A stretch of DNA of 64,000 nt from Streptococcus intermedius SK54 = ATCC 27335. GTDB lineage: Bacteria > Bacillota > Bacilli > Lactobacillales > Streptococcaceae. Positions 19,317-28,661 of this stretch are shown one piece after another. Position 1 is the stretch's first letter, and each line of letters begins with the position of its first letter. The DNA lies in contig NZ_ATFK01000002.1 in NCBI RefSeq assembly GCF_000413475.1, positions 186,001-250,000 on the forward strand, read 5' to 3'. The notes under the pieces were generated by a model. The model saw only the letters and a program-made list of their open reading frames with translations, was not told the DNA's origin and searched no databases. The position numbers were made by a program, and so were the translations under genes.

Positions 19317-21650
19317 ATGAATAGAAAAATTTTAGAAACATTAGAATTTGGGAAAATCAAGGCACTCTTTGAACCCTATCTGTTAACAGAACAAGGCCGT
19401 TTAGAGCTAGGACAGCTTTTTCCATCTAATAAACAGGAACGGTTGGAGACAGCATTTTTAGAAATGACGGACATGCAGCAGATTTTTGTGCAGCGTCCGC
19501 ATTTCAGCTTGGCTGCGACTCAAGATATTACTGGACTGACCAAGCGTTTGGAGCTGGAAGGCGACTTAAATATTGAAGAATTTCTTGCTCTGAAGCGTAT
19601 TTTAACTGTCACGCAAGAATTAACTGATTTCTATGATAAGTTGGAAAATGTTGATTTGCAACGCTTGAACCGTCTTTTTGAAAAATTATTGGCTTTTCCT
19701 AACCTGCAAGGATTACTGCAAGCCATCAATGAGGGTGGATTTGTCGAAAGCTTTGCGAGTGACAATTTAGCTCGCATTCGTCGGAAAATTCAAGAAAATG
19801 AAGTTCAAGTAAGAGATATTCTGCAAGATATTCTCAAAACGAAGGGCGATATGTTGGTAGATCAAGTAGTAGCTAGTCGAAATGGTCGCAATGTTTTGCC
19901 AGTTAAAAATACATTTCGTAATCGGATTTCAGGCGTGGTACATGATATTTCTGCTAGTGGAAATACAGTATATATCGAGCCGAGGGCAGTAGTCAACCTC
20001 AACGAAGAAATCACCAATGCACAGGCAGACGAGCGTCATGAGATTCTACGTATCTTGCAAGAGTTGTCCGACCGAATACGTCCTCATATTGCTGAAATTG
20101 CTAATAACGCTTGGATTATTGGGCATTTGGATCTAGTTCGGGCGAAAGTGTGTTTTATGCAGGAGAGAGGCGCGGTGGTGCCGATGCTGTCTGATAGTAA
20201 GGATATTCGCCTGCTCCATGTTACTCATCCTTTGATAGAAAATGCAGTGGCTAATGATTTGTACTTTGCGTCGGATTTAACGGAAATCGTCATTACTGGT
20301 CCTAACACAGGTGGGAAGACAATTATGCTGAAGACCTTGGGCTTGGCTCAACTCATGGCGCAGTCTGGTCTGCCTATTTTGGCGGATAATGGTAGTCGAG
20401 TGGGGATTTTTGACCAAATTTTTGCCGACATCGGAGATGAGCAGTCTATTGAGCAGAGCTTATCGACTTTCTCTAGCCACATGACTAATATTGTTGCCAT
20501 TTTAGAGCAAGTAGACGAAAATGCTCTGGTACTTCTGGATGAGCTTGGAGCTGGAACCGATCCGCAGGAGGGTGCAGCTCTTGCGATGGCAATCCTTGAA
20601 GACCTGCGACTGCGGCAGGTCAAGACAATGGCAACGACTCATTACCCAGAGCTTAAGGCTTATGGGATTGAAATGGCTGGCGTACAAAATGCTAGCATGG
20701 AGTTTGATACGGCAAGTCTAAGACCAACTTATCGCTTTATGCAGGGGGTGCCAGGGCGTTCTAATGCCCTTGAAATTGCTCGCCGTTTGGGCTTGTCGGA
20801 ACTTGTCGTTCGCCATGCCCAAGAGCAGACCAACACGGACAGCGATGTCAATCGGATCATTGAGAGACTGGAGGAGCAAACGCTGGAAAGCCGCAAGCGC
20901 TTAGACAATATCCGTGAGGTTGAGCAGGAAAATCTCAAATTTAACCGAGCACTCAAAAAACTTTACAATGAGTTTAACCGAGAGAAAGAAACCGAACTCA
21001 ATAAGGCACGGTTGGAAGCTCAGGAAATTGTTGATCTGGCTTTGTCAGAGAGTGAGAGCATTCTCAAAAATCTCCATGATAAGTCTAGTCTCAAACCGCA
21101 TGAGATTATCGAAGCTAAGGCCCAGCTTAAAAAGTTGGCGCCAGAAACCGTTGATTTATCAAAGAACAAGGTGCTCAAGCAGGCCAAGAAAAATCGTGCG
21201 CCCAAGGTGGGAGATGATATTCTGGTAACCAGCTATGGTCAGCGAGGAACCTTGGTCAAGCAGCTCAAGGACGGCCGTTGGGAGGCTCAGGTCGGTCTTA
21301 TCAAGATGACTCTAGAAGAGCAGGAATTTAATCTTCTAAAGGCTGAAAAGGAGCAGCAGCCTAAGCGCAAGCAGGTCAATGTGGTGAAACGAACAACCAC
21401 AAGCGGACCAAGAGCTAGACTGGATTTGCGAGGCAAGCGTTATGAAGAAGCTATGCAAGAGCTGGACGCCTTTATTGATCAGGCTCTCCTCAACAACATG
21501 GCTCAGGTTGATATTATTCACGGTATCGGGACCGGTGTGATCCGTGAAGGTGTGACTAAGTACCTCCGCCGCAACAAGCACGTCAAGTCCTTTGGTTATG
21601 CTCCGCAAAATGCCGGTGGCAGCGGCGCGACGATTGTGGTGTTTAAGTGA
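19317..21650 (+). CDS. mutS2: Endonuclease MutS2
   Basis: 777 aa. MutS core and ATPase with Walker A GPNTGGKT, Walker [17 protein letters not shown], then a coiled-coil region, a KOW-like part ([18 protein letters not shown]) and a C-terminal Smr nuclease domain ([28 protein letters not shown]). Family roles are suppression of recombination and, in Bacillus, rescue of collided ribosomes. The first 800 bp have the AT-rich codon use of the neighbourhood; from about 20.1 kb third positions turn strongly G/C, which suggests a recombination boundary inside the gene. Confidence 0.95.
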   Translation: MNRKILETLEFGKIKALFEPYLLTEQGRLELGQLFPSNKQERLETAFLEMTDMQQIFVQRPHFSLAATQDITGLTKRLELEGDLNIEEFLALKRILTVTQELTDFYDKLENVDLQRLNRLFEKLLAFPNLQGLLQAINEGGFVESFASDNLARIRRKIQENEVQVRDILQDILKTKGDMLVDQVVASRNGRNVLPVKNTFRNRISGVVHDISASGNTVYIEPRAVVNLNEEITNAQADERHEILRILQELSDRIRPHIAEIANNAWIIGHLDLVRAKVCFMQERGAVVPMLSDSKDIRLLHVTHPLIENAVANDLYFASDLTEIVITGPNTGGKTIMLKTLGLAQLMAQSGLPILADNGSRVGIFDQIFADIGDEQSIEQSLSTFSSHMTNIVAILEQVDENALVLLDELGAGTDPQEGAALAMAILEDLRLRQVKTMATTHYPELKAYGIEMAGVQNASMEFDTASLRPTYRFMQGVPGRSNALEIARRLGLSELVVRHAQEQTNTDSDVNRIIERLEEQTLESRKRLDNIREVEQENLKFNRALKKLYNEFNREKETELNKARLEAQEIVDLALSESESILKNLHDKSSLKPHEIIEAKAQLKKLAPETVDLSKNKVLKQAKKNRAPKVGDDILVTSYGQRGTLVKQLKDGRWEAQVGLIKMTLEEQEFNLLKAEKEQQPKRKQVNVVKRTTTSGPRARLDLRGKRYEEAMQELDAFIDQALLNNMAQVDIIHGIGTGVIREGVTKYLRRNKHVKSFGYAPQNAGGSGATIVVFK

Positions 21651-21711
21651 AAAGAGTTAGTGAATAAAGCAAAACGATTCATAACAAAAAAATTGAAAAG
21701 AGGAAATATTT

Positions 21712-23133
21712 ATGAGACAAAAAGACATACAAGATTCTTGTACAACGATTCTAGTGGGGAAGAAGGCCAGTTACGATGGTTCAACCATTGTGGCTCGTAC
21801 AGAGGATTCACAAAACGGGGTCTTTACACCCAAGAAATTTGTTGTAGTGGAGCCACAAGAGCAGCCCCGCCATTATCAGTCAGTTTTGACGTCCTTTGAG
21901 ATAGATTTGCCGGACAATCCAGTCCGTTATACGGCGGTGCCAGACGCAGTGCCCAAAGACGGGATCTGGGGAGCAGCTGGGATTAACAGCTATAATGTTG
22001 CTGTCAGTGCGACGGAAACGATTACGACCAACAGCCGAGTGTTAGGGGCGGATCCTTTGGTAGAGTCAGGTATCAGCGAAGAAGATATCCTCACACTGGT
22101 CTTGCCCTATATCAAGACGGCTCGCGAAGGGATTCTACGCTTAGGGAAAATCCTAGAAGAATATGGTACTTATGAGTCTAATGGGATTGCTATTTCGGAT
22201 GTCAATGAAATCTGGTGGCTGGAAACCATTGGCGGCCACCATTGGATGGCGCGGCGCGTGCCGGATGATGCCTATGTGACCAATCCAAATCAGCTGGGCA
22301 GTGATTATTTTGAATTTGACAATCCAGAGCACTTCCTCTGTCATCCAAATCTTAAAAGTTTTATCGAGGAAAACCATCTCAATCTGAATTATTCAGATGA
22401 TGAGGGCTTCAATCCACGTTATGCTTTTGGCAGCCAGAAGGACAAGGATCGCCATTACAATACACCGCGAGCTTGGGATATTCAGCGTTTTCTCAATCCA
22501 GAAGTGGAGCAAGATCCAAGGAGTTTCTTCATTCCTTGGTGCCGCAAGCCTTACCGCAAGATTACGATCGAAGATGTCAAGTATGTCCTGAGCAGTCACT
22601 ACCAGGATTCGCCTTATGATCCTTATGGAGCTGAGGGAGACTGCCACAGCAGACGGGCCTTTCGAACTATCGGGATCAATCGGACCAGTCAGACAGCCAT
22701 CTTGCAGCTGCGCCCTAACCAACCGCAGGAAACGGCAGGGATCCAGTGGCTGTCCTACGGCTCCATGCCTTACAATACAGCTGTTCCTTTCTTTACCCAA
22801 GTCTCTACAACACCAGCCTACTTTGCCAACACGACGGACAAGGTTTTGACGGATTCCTTCTACTGGGCCAATCGCTTAATCGCTGGACTGGCTGATGCTC
22901 ATTTCAGCAGTCATGTTGGTGATTTGGATGATTATCAGGAAAAGACTATGGCTTGGGGGCACGAAATGATTGGTCGGGTAGACCGAGCCCTGGCTAAGGG
23001 AGAAGCTGTTGACTTTGAAGCTGAAAATCAAGCCATGAGCGATAAGGTACAAGAAGCGACAGATCAGCTCTTGGAAAAAATTCTCTTAGATGCCAGCAAT
23101 CTCATGACCAACCATTTCTCCTTGAGTGACTGA
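21712..23133 (+). CDS. pepDA: C69 family dipeptidase
   Basis: 473 aa, N-terminal-nucleophile dipeptidase. [17 protein letters not shown] at residues 9-25 places the nucleophile Cys at residue 10, as in PepDA of lactobacilli; maturation removes the preceding residues. [13 protein letters not shown] and the conserved [12 protein letters not shown] fit the family. It probably cleaves peptide-derived dipeptides in the cytosol. The gene is noticeably GC-rich relative to the window, like the end of mutS2 before it. GAGGAAA lies before the ATG. Confidence 0.9.
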   Translation: MRQKDIQDSCTTILVGKKASYDGSTIVARTEDSQNGVFTPKKFVVVEPQEQPRHYQSVLTSFEIDLPDNPVRYTAVPDAVPKDGIWGAAGINSYNVAVSATETITTNSRVLGADPLVESGISEEDILTLVLPYIKTAREGILRLGKILEEYGTYESNGIAISDVNEIWWLETIGGHHWMARRVPDDAYVTNPNQLGSDYFEFDNPEHFLCHPNLKSFIEENHLNLNYSDDEGFNPRYAFGSQKDKDRHYNTPRAWDIQRFLNPEVEQDPRSFFIPWCRKPYRKITIEDVKYVLSSHYQDSPYDPYGAEGDCHSRRAFRTIGINRTSQTAILQLRPNQPQETAGIQWLSYGSMPYNTAVPFFTQVSTTPAYFANTTDKVLTDSFYWANRLIAGLADAHFSSHVGDLDDYQEKTMAWGHEMIGRVDRALAKGEAVDFEAENQAMSDKVQEATDQLLEKILLDASNLMTNHFSLSD

Positions 23134-23155
23134 GGCCTTATCCGTAGCAAATATT

Positions 23156-23183
23156 TTGCAAATGCTTCTTTTTAGTGTAGAAT
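23156..23183 (+). promoter_or_regulatory. trxA promoter
   Basis: TTGCAA (23156-23161), 16-bp spacer, TAGAAT (23178-23183). Confidence 0.5.
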
Positions 23184-23237
23184 GATGTCAAGAACGAAAT
23201 AGAGCGATGACATTAGTCATTGTCAAAGGAGAACAAT

Positions 23238-23552
23238 ATGGTAGCAGCAGTTACAGATGCAAATTTTGCAGAAGAAACAAAAGACGGACTCGTTTTGATT
23301 GATTTTTGGGCAACTTGGTGCGGTCCATGCCGTATGCAGGCGCCTATCTTAGAGCAGTTGGCAGGGGAAGTCCATGAAGATGAAGTGAAAATCCTTAAAA
23401 TGGATGTGGATGAAAATCCAAATACTGCCCGTGAATTTGGTATTATGTCCATTCCGACCCTTCTATTCAAGAAAGACGGTCAAGTCGTTAAGCAAGTCGC
23501 TGGTGTTCACACCAAAGATCAGCTCAAGGCTATTATCGCCGAATTGAGTTAA
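23238..23552 (+). CDS. trxA: Thioredoxin
   Basis: 104 aa. Active site WCGPC (Cys 28 and 31), followed by the cis-Pro region SIPTLLFK. It is a cytosolic disulfide reductase, and one possible client is the MsrAB fusion at 32.8 kb. The start is ATG 23238, six bases after AAAGGAG (23225-23231); an earlier in-frame TTG at 23220 precedes that Shine-Dalgarno site and is rejected. Confidence 0.97.
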   Translation: MVAAVTDANFAEETKDGLVLIDFWATWCGPCRMQAPILEQLAGEVHEDEVKILKMDVDENPNTAREFGIMSIPTLLFKKDGQVVKQVAGVHTKDQLKAIIAELS

Positions 23553-23561
23553 TAGCATAGC

Positions 23562-23596
23562 CAAAAAATCGTTACATGTCGTAACGATTTTTTCAT
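23562..23596 (+). terminator. Terminator after trxA
   Basis: AAAAAATCGTTAC pairs perfectly with GTAACGATTTTTT around five bases. Confidence 0.9.
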
Positions 23597-23603
23597 TTAG
23601 CCG

Positions 23604-23708
23604 ATGACAGTAAAGGTCATACAATTTTGGGAAGAGCAAGTATACTATCATAGTGTGCAAAATACTGAAGAAGTGTTTGCTCAGGCGTTTCCCTATAACT
23701 TATCATAA
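23604..23708 (+). pseudogene. 34-codon fragment, possibly the tail of a lost gene
   Basis: An ATG-to-TAA frame encoding a protein-like peptide (VIQFWEEQVYYHSVQNTEEV in its middle). It lies directly after the trxA terminator, has no Shine-Dalgarno site and no promoter. I read it as the C-terminal remnant of a small gene; its family is not recognised. Confidence 0.25.
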
Positions 23709-23712
23709 GCGC

Positions 23713-24231
23713 TTATTGTGAAATGTGCAAAATTTCAAATGTTGGTAGTTGTGTGTCGGGTTTATTGGTATAAAAAGTAAAGATACATTTTTTCCATTTA
23801 TCAGGATTGAAAATAACGGCTTTGCCACTTTCGTTGTTTTGCATTTGCTCGTGAATGGTAAAGGATTTTAAACTTTCAGATGCTTCTATATCAATGACTT
23901 CTAATGTAGCATATTTACTTGAGTCAAAATGATCAGATATTTCGACTGATGAAGTTATTCCGATTTCAATATTTTGCCAGCCAAACGAATTTAAAATATG
24001 ATCAAAGTAACCATCAAATATGAATTTTGTCATTCCGTTGGTATTTTTCCAAATATATAGCGGACAGTAACTGTTAAATAATTGGCCTTCAGATTTTTCA
24101 GAGATTAAATAAACTTTGAAAAACAAATCGTCGAATCCATCCATCAAATGACCTGTATTTCGGACACGTTGTCTAATGATATCCATATCATAATCTGCTG
24201 GTAATTTTATAGTATATTGCATTGCTTGCAT
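23713..24231 (-). CDS. DUF4865 family protein
   Basis: 172 aa. MQAMQYTIKLPADYDMDIIRQRV followed by GHLMDGFDDLFFKVYLI and the YIWKNTNGMTKFIFDG block is the DUF4865 pattern (a ferredoxin-like, antibiotic-monooxygenase-type fold is suspected for the family). No catalytic residues are evident. Such genes commonly sit beside a LysR regulator, as here (divergent, 108 bp away), which suggests induction by a small molecule. Function unknown. Confidence 0.75.
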   Translation of the reverse strand: MQAMQYTIKLPADYDMDIIRQRVRNTGHLMDGFDDLFFKVYLISEKSEGQLFNSYCPLYIWKNTNGMTKFIFDGYFDHILNSFGWQNIEIGITSSVEISDHFDSSKYATLEVIDIEASESLKSFTIHEQMQNNESGKAVIFNPDKWKKCIFTFYTNKPDTQLPTFEILHISQ

Positions 24232-24269
24232 TGCAGTACCCCTTTTCTAATGAACTATTGACAGTATAA

Positions 24270-24317
24270 ATGATTTATATCATGTTGAATAATACTTAAA
24301 AATGATATAATTATCAT
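24270..24317. promoter_or_regulatory. Two palindromic boxes in the LysR/DUF4865 divergent gap
   Basis: ATGAT-N4-ATCAT at 24270-24283 and ATGATA-N4-TATCAT at 24302-24317 share the ATGAT/ATCAT half-sites. They are the best candidates for binding sites of the adjacent LysR regulator. Inferred. Confidence 0.4.
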
Positions 24318-24339
24318 AAAAAGTGATAGGGTGTTTTAA

Positions 24340-25086
24340 ATGAATTTTAATGATATGAGCATTTTTGTGACAATCTATGAGACAAGATCAATAAATAAAA
24401 GTTCAAAGATATTACAATATGCACAATCTAATCTCAGTGCTAGATTGAAGGTGCTTGAAACTGAATTAGATACGAAATTATTTTACAGAAAATATAATGG
24501 TTTAGTCCCGACAGAAAGTGGAGACTTATTTTATCAATTTTGTAAGGAAACTTCTAACAATTTAGAGAAATTAAAAAAGAAATGTGAAACCTCGAAAATA
24601 TCGATCTTAATTTCAGAATTGTTATTCAATCACGATATTAATAATTCGCAAACAATTGATTTGGATAAAAGTGAGATTAATATCCAAAAAACTTCGGATA
24701 TACCAATCATTGCTCATCAGGAAGACTTTGATAAAATTTTTTGCTTTCAAAAAATTGAAAATTTGAAACATTATGATGAGACTATCGGACATGTTGAGTC
24801 AGTTTATGCTTATTCGAGCATCATAAAGGCTACTGAGGAAATGCCCATATTCGTTAATAAAGATAAAAATTGCCCTTTTAGAAAACAAAGCTTAATGAAG
24901 TTTGCTCATTTAAAATCAGTTGTAGAAATTGATTCTTTTGAGAACATTATCAGCTTAGTTGAAAACGGGAAAGGAATCGCACTATTGCCTAAATGGCTAA
25001 ATAAGAGAGCGAATATCAAGCCATACGACCAAGACATCATTCTTATCCCATTTTATCAGTATGAAAAGCAGAATCAAATTAAGTAG
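24340..25086 (+). CDS. LysR family transcriptional regulator, short
   Basis: 248 aa, shorter than the usual 290-300. The N-terminal winged HTH is clear: FVTIYETRSINKSSKILQYA and NLSARLKVLETELDTKLFYR. The effector domain is reduced, but SLVENGKGIALLPKWL near the end matches its last conserved segment. It is divergent from the DUF4865 gene, which it presumably controls along with itself. The stop is clean, so it may be a natural short form rather than a truncation. Confidence 0.85.
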   Translation: MNFNDMSIFVTIYETRSINKSSKILQYAQSNLSARLKVLETELDTKLFYRKYNGLVPTESGDLFYQFCKETSNNLEKLKKKCETSKISILISELLFNHDINNSQTIDLDKSEINIQKTSDIPIIAHQEDFDKIFCFQKIENLKHYDETIGHVESVYAYSSIIKATEEMPIFVNKDKNCPFRKQSLMKFAHLKSVVEIDSFENIISLVENGKGIALLPKWLNKRANIKPYDQDIILIPFYQYEKQNQIK

Positions 25087-25127
25087 GCTATTTTAGAAGA
25101 AATATTAGTGCTAGAAAGAAAAAACAT

Positions 25128-25163
25128 TTGACAAATATTGTAAATATACTTATAATAAGTATA
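25128..25163 (+). promoter_or_regulatory. Consensus promoter with palindromic operator
   Basis: TTGACA (25128-25133), 17 bp, TATAAT (25151-25156). A perfect inverted repeat TATACTTA-N3-TAAGTATA (25145-25163) covers the -10 box, where a repressor would block transcription. Confidence 0.6.
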
Positions 25164-25186
25164 CATATTATAAAGGAGTTATTGTA

Positions 25187-25594
25187 ATGGAATTTAGTTT
25201 CAGTTTAAGCATGAAAGCAGCAAAAGAAGATGTATGGTCCTACTATGAAAATATTGAAAAGTGGTATGACTGGGAAGAAGATTTAAAAAATATTACATTA
25301 AATGGTGGATTTAAGACAGGATCTTGTGGGATAATGGAACTCGAAGGAATGCCCCCAATAGAATATCAGCTGACACTTGTCAAGCCCTTTGAGGAATTTT
25401 GGGATAAAACAGCGACCCCGTTTGGAGATATCCTTTTTGGTCATCAGATCATTGAGAACGATGATGGCACTGTAAATGTCAAGCACACCGTAGCTTTAGA
25501 TAGCAAAGATCAGCAACATTTGGAATTTTTAAGCCAAGTTTTCTCAGATGTTCCTCAATCTATTTTTATTTTAAAAAATTGTTTGGAAAAATAA
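25187..25594 (+). CDS. SRPBCC (START-like) family protein
   Basis: 135 aa. The N terminus FSFSLSMKAAKEDVWSYYENIEKWYDWEEDL is the typical beta1-alpha1 pattern of the polyketide-cyclase/SRPBCC superfamily, a hydrophobic ligand-binding cavity fold; the rest alternates in beta strands and ends with a long helix. Ligand unknown. AAAGGAG lies before the ATG. It is monocistronic between a palindrome-covered promoter and a terminator. Confidence 0.7.
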   Translation: MEFSFSLSMKAAKEDVWSYYENIEKWYDWEEDLKNITLNGGFKTGSCGIMELEGMPPIEYQLTLVKPFEEFWDKTATPFGDILFGHQIIENDDGTVNVKHTVALDSKDQQHLEFLSQVFSDVPQSIFILKNCLEK

Positions 25595-25595
25595 G

Positions 25596-25625
25596 AATTC
25601 TCTACTTAGCTAGAGAATATTTTTC
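25596..25625 (+). terminator. Terminator after the SRPBCC gene
   Basis: ATTCTCTA pairs with TAGAGAAT and is followed by a T-rich run. Confidence 0.8.
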
Positions 25626-25847
25626 TTTTTGTTAAATTGAAGGGGGTGCAAGATACACTAAAGTTGTAATGTTATTCTTATGTTGCATCCTAGCTAAAAA
25701 GAAAAAAGTGATAATTAGTTTTTGAAAGCGATTTATTTTATTTTTTAAAGTGTTATAATAACAATGAAATATATTAATAATTTACTTAATTGTTGCCTTT
25801 AATATGAGAGACAAAAAGAGTTTTTGGCGATTGGAAGGAGGAATCGT

Positions 25848-27287
25848 ATGGAAGAAAAAGATTCTAAGCAGTTAAGTTGGCTCATGATAGCCTTGATAGC
25901 CTTTAATATTGTTTGGGGCTTAGGTAATGTCGTGAATAATTTTGCTCAGCAGGGAATTGTCGTGATTACTTCATGGATCCTGTTGCTGATTATCTATTTT
26001 ATTCCTTATACACTGATGGTTGGGCAGCTGGGTTCAACATTTAAGAATAGTGAAGGTGGGGTTAGTGATTGGATTAAGTCTACGTCTACTAAACAGCTAG
26101 CATTTTTTGCAGCTTGGACCTACTGGGTAGTGCAGATACCATATTTGGCTCAAAAGCCTCAAACAATTTTAATCGCTCTAGGGTGGGCCTTTCAGGGGAA
26201 TGGACGAATTTTGGAAAGTCTGTCCATGCCAATGATTGTTGGTCTTTCTTTACTAACTTTCCTATTCCTCTTATATATTTCGACCAAGGGATTAAAAGCC
26301 CTGAAATTTTTGGGAACACTGGCTGGAGGAGCTATGTTAATCATGTCAGTTCTCTTTATTCTAATGGCTGTTGGTGTGCCTTTGATTAAGTCAGATCTAC
26401 AATTGGCCACCCAACACATGGACCGTTTATCAACTTATATTCCAAAATTTGATTTCTCCTATTTTACGACGATTGCATTGTTAGTCTTCTCAGTAGGTGG
26501 AGCGGAAGCCATCTCTCCTTATGTTAATAAAGTGAAAAATCCAGCAAAGGGCTTTCCAAAAGGTATGATAGCTATGGTTATCATGGTTGGAGCTTGTGCT
26601 ATTTTAGGCTCTCTCGCCATGGCCATGATTTTTGATAGCAACCATATCCCAGCCGATTTGATGAGGAATGGTGCCTACCAAGCCTTTGCTGTTTTAGGGA
26701 AGCATTGGGGAATAGGCAATTTCTTAGTTACTGTCTATGCTCTTACTCAAGCAATTGGACAAGCAGCTACACTAGCCATTTGTATTGATGCGCCTTTGCA
26801 AATCTTTTTGGGTAGTGCGGACAAAGATTTTATTCCAAGCTGGTTGCGTAAGCGTACCAAGTCAGGGATGCTGATTAATGGCTATCTTTTAACAGGAATA
26901 CTAGTAGCAATTATCATTGTACTGCCACTTCTTGGATTGAAGGAAATCGATGGTCTGGTTGTATGGATGACCAATCTTAATGCTATCGTCTCTCCAATGT
27001 GTTTCCTTTGGGTTTTTGTAGCGTATATGTTCTTGTACCGTAGATGGGATAAATTTAAAAACGTCGAATACAAATTTGTAAAAAATCGTAGACTTGGTTT
27101 TCTAGTAGGTGCTTGGGGCTTTGCTTTCACTGCCTTTGCTTGTATTCTGGGGATGGCTCCACAAGTAGATATGGCAACTCATCCAACCGAATGGTGGTTT
27201 ACCCTCATCACAAATATTATTACTCCTATAGCCCTCTTAGGCTTAGGTTTGCTTCTTCCACTGGCTGCTCGTCGAGAGAAGAAATGA
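25848..27287 (+). CDS. APC superfamily amino-acid permease
   Basis: 479 aa with about 12 membrane helices. The first helix NIVWGLGNVVNNFAQQG and the later VGGAEAISPYVNKVKNP fit the glutamate/GABA antiporter-like branch of the APC superfamily. The substrate cannot be fixed. The start is ATG 25848, seven bases after AAGGAGG; the frame opens 24 bp upstream without a ribosome binding site. A TATAAT box is at 25754-25759. Confidence 0.85.
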   Translation: MEEKDSKQLSWLMIALIAFNIVWGLGNVVNNFAQQGIVVITSWILLLIIYFIPYTLMVGQLGSTFKNSEGGVSDWIKSTSTKQLAFFAAWTYWVVQIPYLAQKPQTILIALGWAFQGNGRILESLSMPMIVGLSLLTFLFLLYISTKGLKALKFLGTLAGGAMLIMSVLFILMAVGVPLIKSDLQLATQHMDRLSTYIPKFDFSYFTTIALLVFSVGGAEAISPYVNKVKNPAKGFPKGMIAMVIMVGACAILGSLAMAMIFDSNHIPADLMRNGAYQAFAVLGKHWGIGNFLVTVYALTQAIGQAATLAICIDAPLQIFLGSADKDFIPSWLRKRTKSGMLINGYLLTGILVAIIIVLPLLGLKEIDGLVVWMTNLNAIVSPMCFLWVFVAYMFLYRRWDKFKNVEYKFVKNRRLGFLVGAWGFAFTAFACILGMAPQVDMATHPTEWWFTLITNIITPIALLGLGLLLPLAARREKK

Positions 27288-27290
27288 AGA

Positions 27291-27331
27291 GAGTTGGGGC
27301 AAGTCAAAATACTGTCCCAGCTTTTTCTTAT
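27291..27331 (+). terminator. Terminator after the permease
   Basis: GTTGGGGCA pairs with TGTCCCAGC (two wobble pairs) and is followed by TTTTT. Confidence 0.7.
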
Positions 27332-27434
27332 TAAGAAATCTAAAAATCCTATCCTTTTTCAAGTAAGGGCTTTGTGCTATAATAGATTATATTCCTTCTG
27401 ATACTGGAATAAATGAGATTGTATGAGGTAAGCA

Positions 27435-28289
27435 ATGTTTCTTTCAAGCAATATTTTTTCTCGTTATTTTAAACAGTTTAATTGGACGACTATTTTAGAT
27501 GATGCCTTTTCCAAGCTGATTTCTCTGTTATTTTTATTGATCTTATTTTACATTGCGAAGAAACTTCTTCATGTCTTTGTCAGCAGGATCATTTCTCCAT
27601 CATTAAAGTTTTCTAGTAGCGATATTGCTCGACAGAAGACCATTAGCCGTTTGATTGAGAACGTCCTCAATTATGCCCTTTATTTCCTTTTAATCTATTG
27701 GATTTTATCCATTTTAGGTTTGCCGGTTTCCAGTCTTTTAGCTGGTGCAGGGATTGCTGGGGTGGCTATCGGAATGGGAGCTCAAGGTTTTTTGTCCGAT
27801 TTGGTCAATGGTTTCTTTATTTTGTTGGAGCGGCAGTTAGATGTCGGAGACAGTGTTCGGCTGACGAATGGCTCAATTAAAATTGCCGGAACTGTAGTCA
27901 GTGTAGGCATTCGGACGACACAAGTACGTGATGCGGATGGCACACTGCATTATGTTCCTAATCGCAATATCACTGTTGTGAGTAATCTCTCGCGAGGTAA
28001 TATGCGTGCACTTATTGATATTCCCCTTTACGCTCAGACGGATTTGGAGAAAGTTACTCGGATTATCCAGCAAGTCAATCAAGATTATGCTGCCAAGCAA
28101 GCAGAAATTTTACAAGAACCTGTCATTTTAGGTCCACAACTCGGAGACAATGGACAATTTTATTTTCGTGTCAGTATTACAGTCCAAAGTGGTACACAAA
28201 GCACTGTTTATCATCAATTTTACAGATTGTATCATGATGCTCTCTTAAAAGGAGGAATTGATTTGCCAACCATTTATACATTGGCATAA
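27435..28289 (+). CDS. mscS: MscS-type mechanosensitive channel
   Basis: 284 aa. Three N-terminal helices end in the pore helix LLAGAGIAGVAIGMGAQG, rich in Gly/Ala as in MscS TM3, followed by FILLERQLDVGDSVRL and a C-terminal beta domain. It should release solutes during hypo-osmotic shock. It has its own TATAAT box (27378-27383). Confidence 0.92.
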   Translation: MFLSSNIFSRYFKQFNWTTILDDAFSKLISLLFLLILFYIAKKLLHVFVSRIISPSLKFSSSDIARQKTISRLIENVLNYALYFLLIYWILSILGLPVSSLLAGAGIAGVAIGMGAQGFLSDLVNGFFILLERQLDVGDSVRLTNGSIKIAGTVVSVGIRTTQVRDADGTLHYVPNRNITVVSNLSRGNMRALIDIPLYAQTDLEKVTRIIQQVNQDYAAKQAEILQEPVILGPQLGDNGQFYFRVSITVQSGTQSTVYHQFYRLYHDALLKGGIDLPTIYTLA

Positions 28290-28303
28290 ACAGAAAGGAA
28301 ATT

Positions 28304-28478
28304 ATGCTGGGTGCATAAATACCAGATGAAATAACGATGCTCAGCGGTTACGTCTATCCGCTTTGACTTAGTCTTTGATGGACAAGAAAAAGGTGGCGCT
28401 GAGGATACTTATACCATAACTTACGAAAATGCCAAACGGCAAAAGGAGAAAAATAAGACAAAGCAAGAGAAAAAGTAG
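28304..28478 (+). pseudogene. Decayed small gene after mscS
   Basis: The reading runs ATG CTG GGT GCA TAA, then continues in the same frame as IPDEITMLSGYVYPL to a TGA, then shifts frame into FDLVFDGQEKGGAEDTYTIT and a Lys-rich tail ending at TAG 28478. GAAAGGAA precedes the ATG at a normal distance. One stop and one frameshift in a small, otherwise protein-like sequence point to a dead gene. Family not recognised. The rest of the 28.29-28.66 kb gap holds only the terminator and promoter listed. Confidence 0.35.
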
Positions 28479-28573
28479 AGGCAATAGGGGGTCACAGCCC
28501 ATCACTTTAGTGCCTTTTCTAATTTCTAAACACAACTTCATAGGTGGAAGCAATTCATTTTATAAATAAAAGA

Positions 28574-28604
28574 AGATTTGAGATAAATGTTTCAAATCTT
28601 TTTC
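28574..28604 (+). terminator. Terminator after the decayed gene
   Basis: AGATTTGA pairs with TCAAATCT, with TTTTTC following. Confidence 0.75.
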
Positions 28605-28635
28605 TTGACTCTGACCTTAGAGGAGGGTGTATACT
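28605..28635 (+). promoter_or_regulatory. MerR-type promoter with 19-bp spacer
   Basis: TTGACT (28605-28610) and TATACT (28630-28635) are 19 bp apart. Good hexamers with an over-long spacer containing an imperfect dyad (CTCTGACCTTAGAGGAGGG) are typical of promoters activated by MerR-family regulators. It drives the DUF2268 gene. No MerR gene is in the window. Confidence 0.5.
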
Positions 28636-28661
28636 GGTAAAAATTAGAAAAGGAGATTACT

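Noticed and set aside
20348-21608. Several long antisense open frames inside mutS2
   Set aside because: They mirror the GC-rich codon bias of mutS2 and have no ribosome binding sites or protein-like features.
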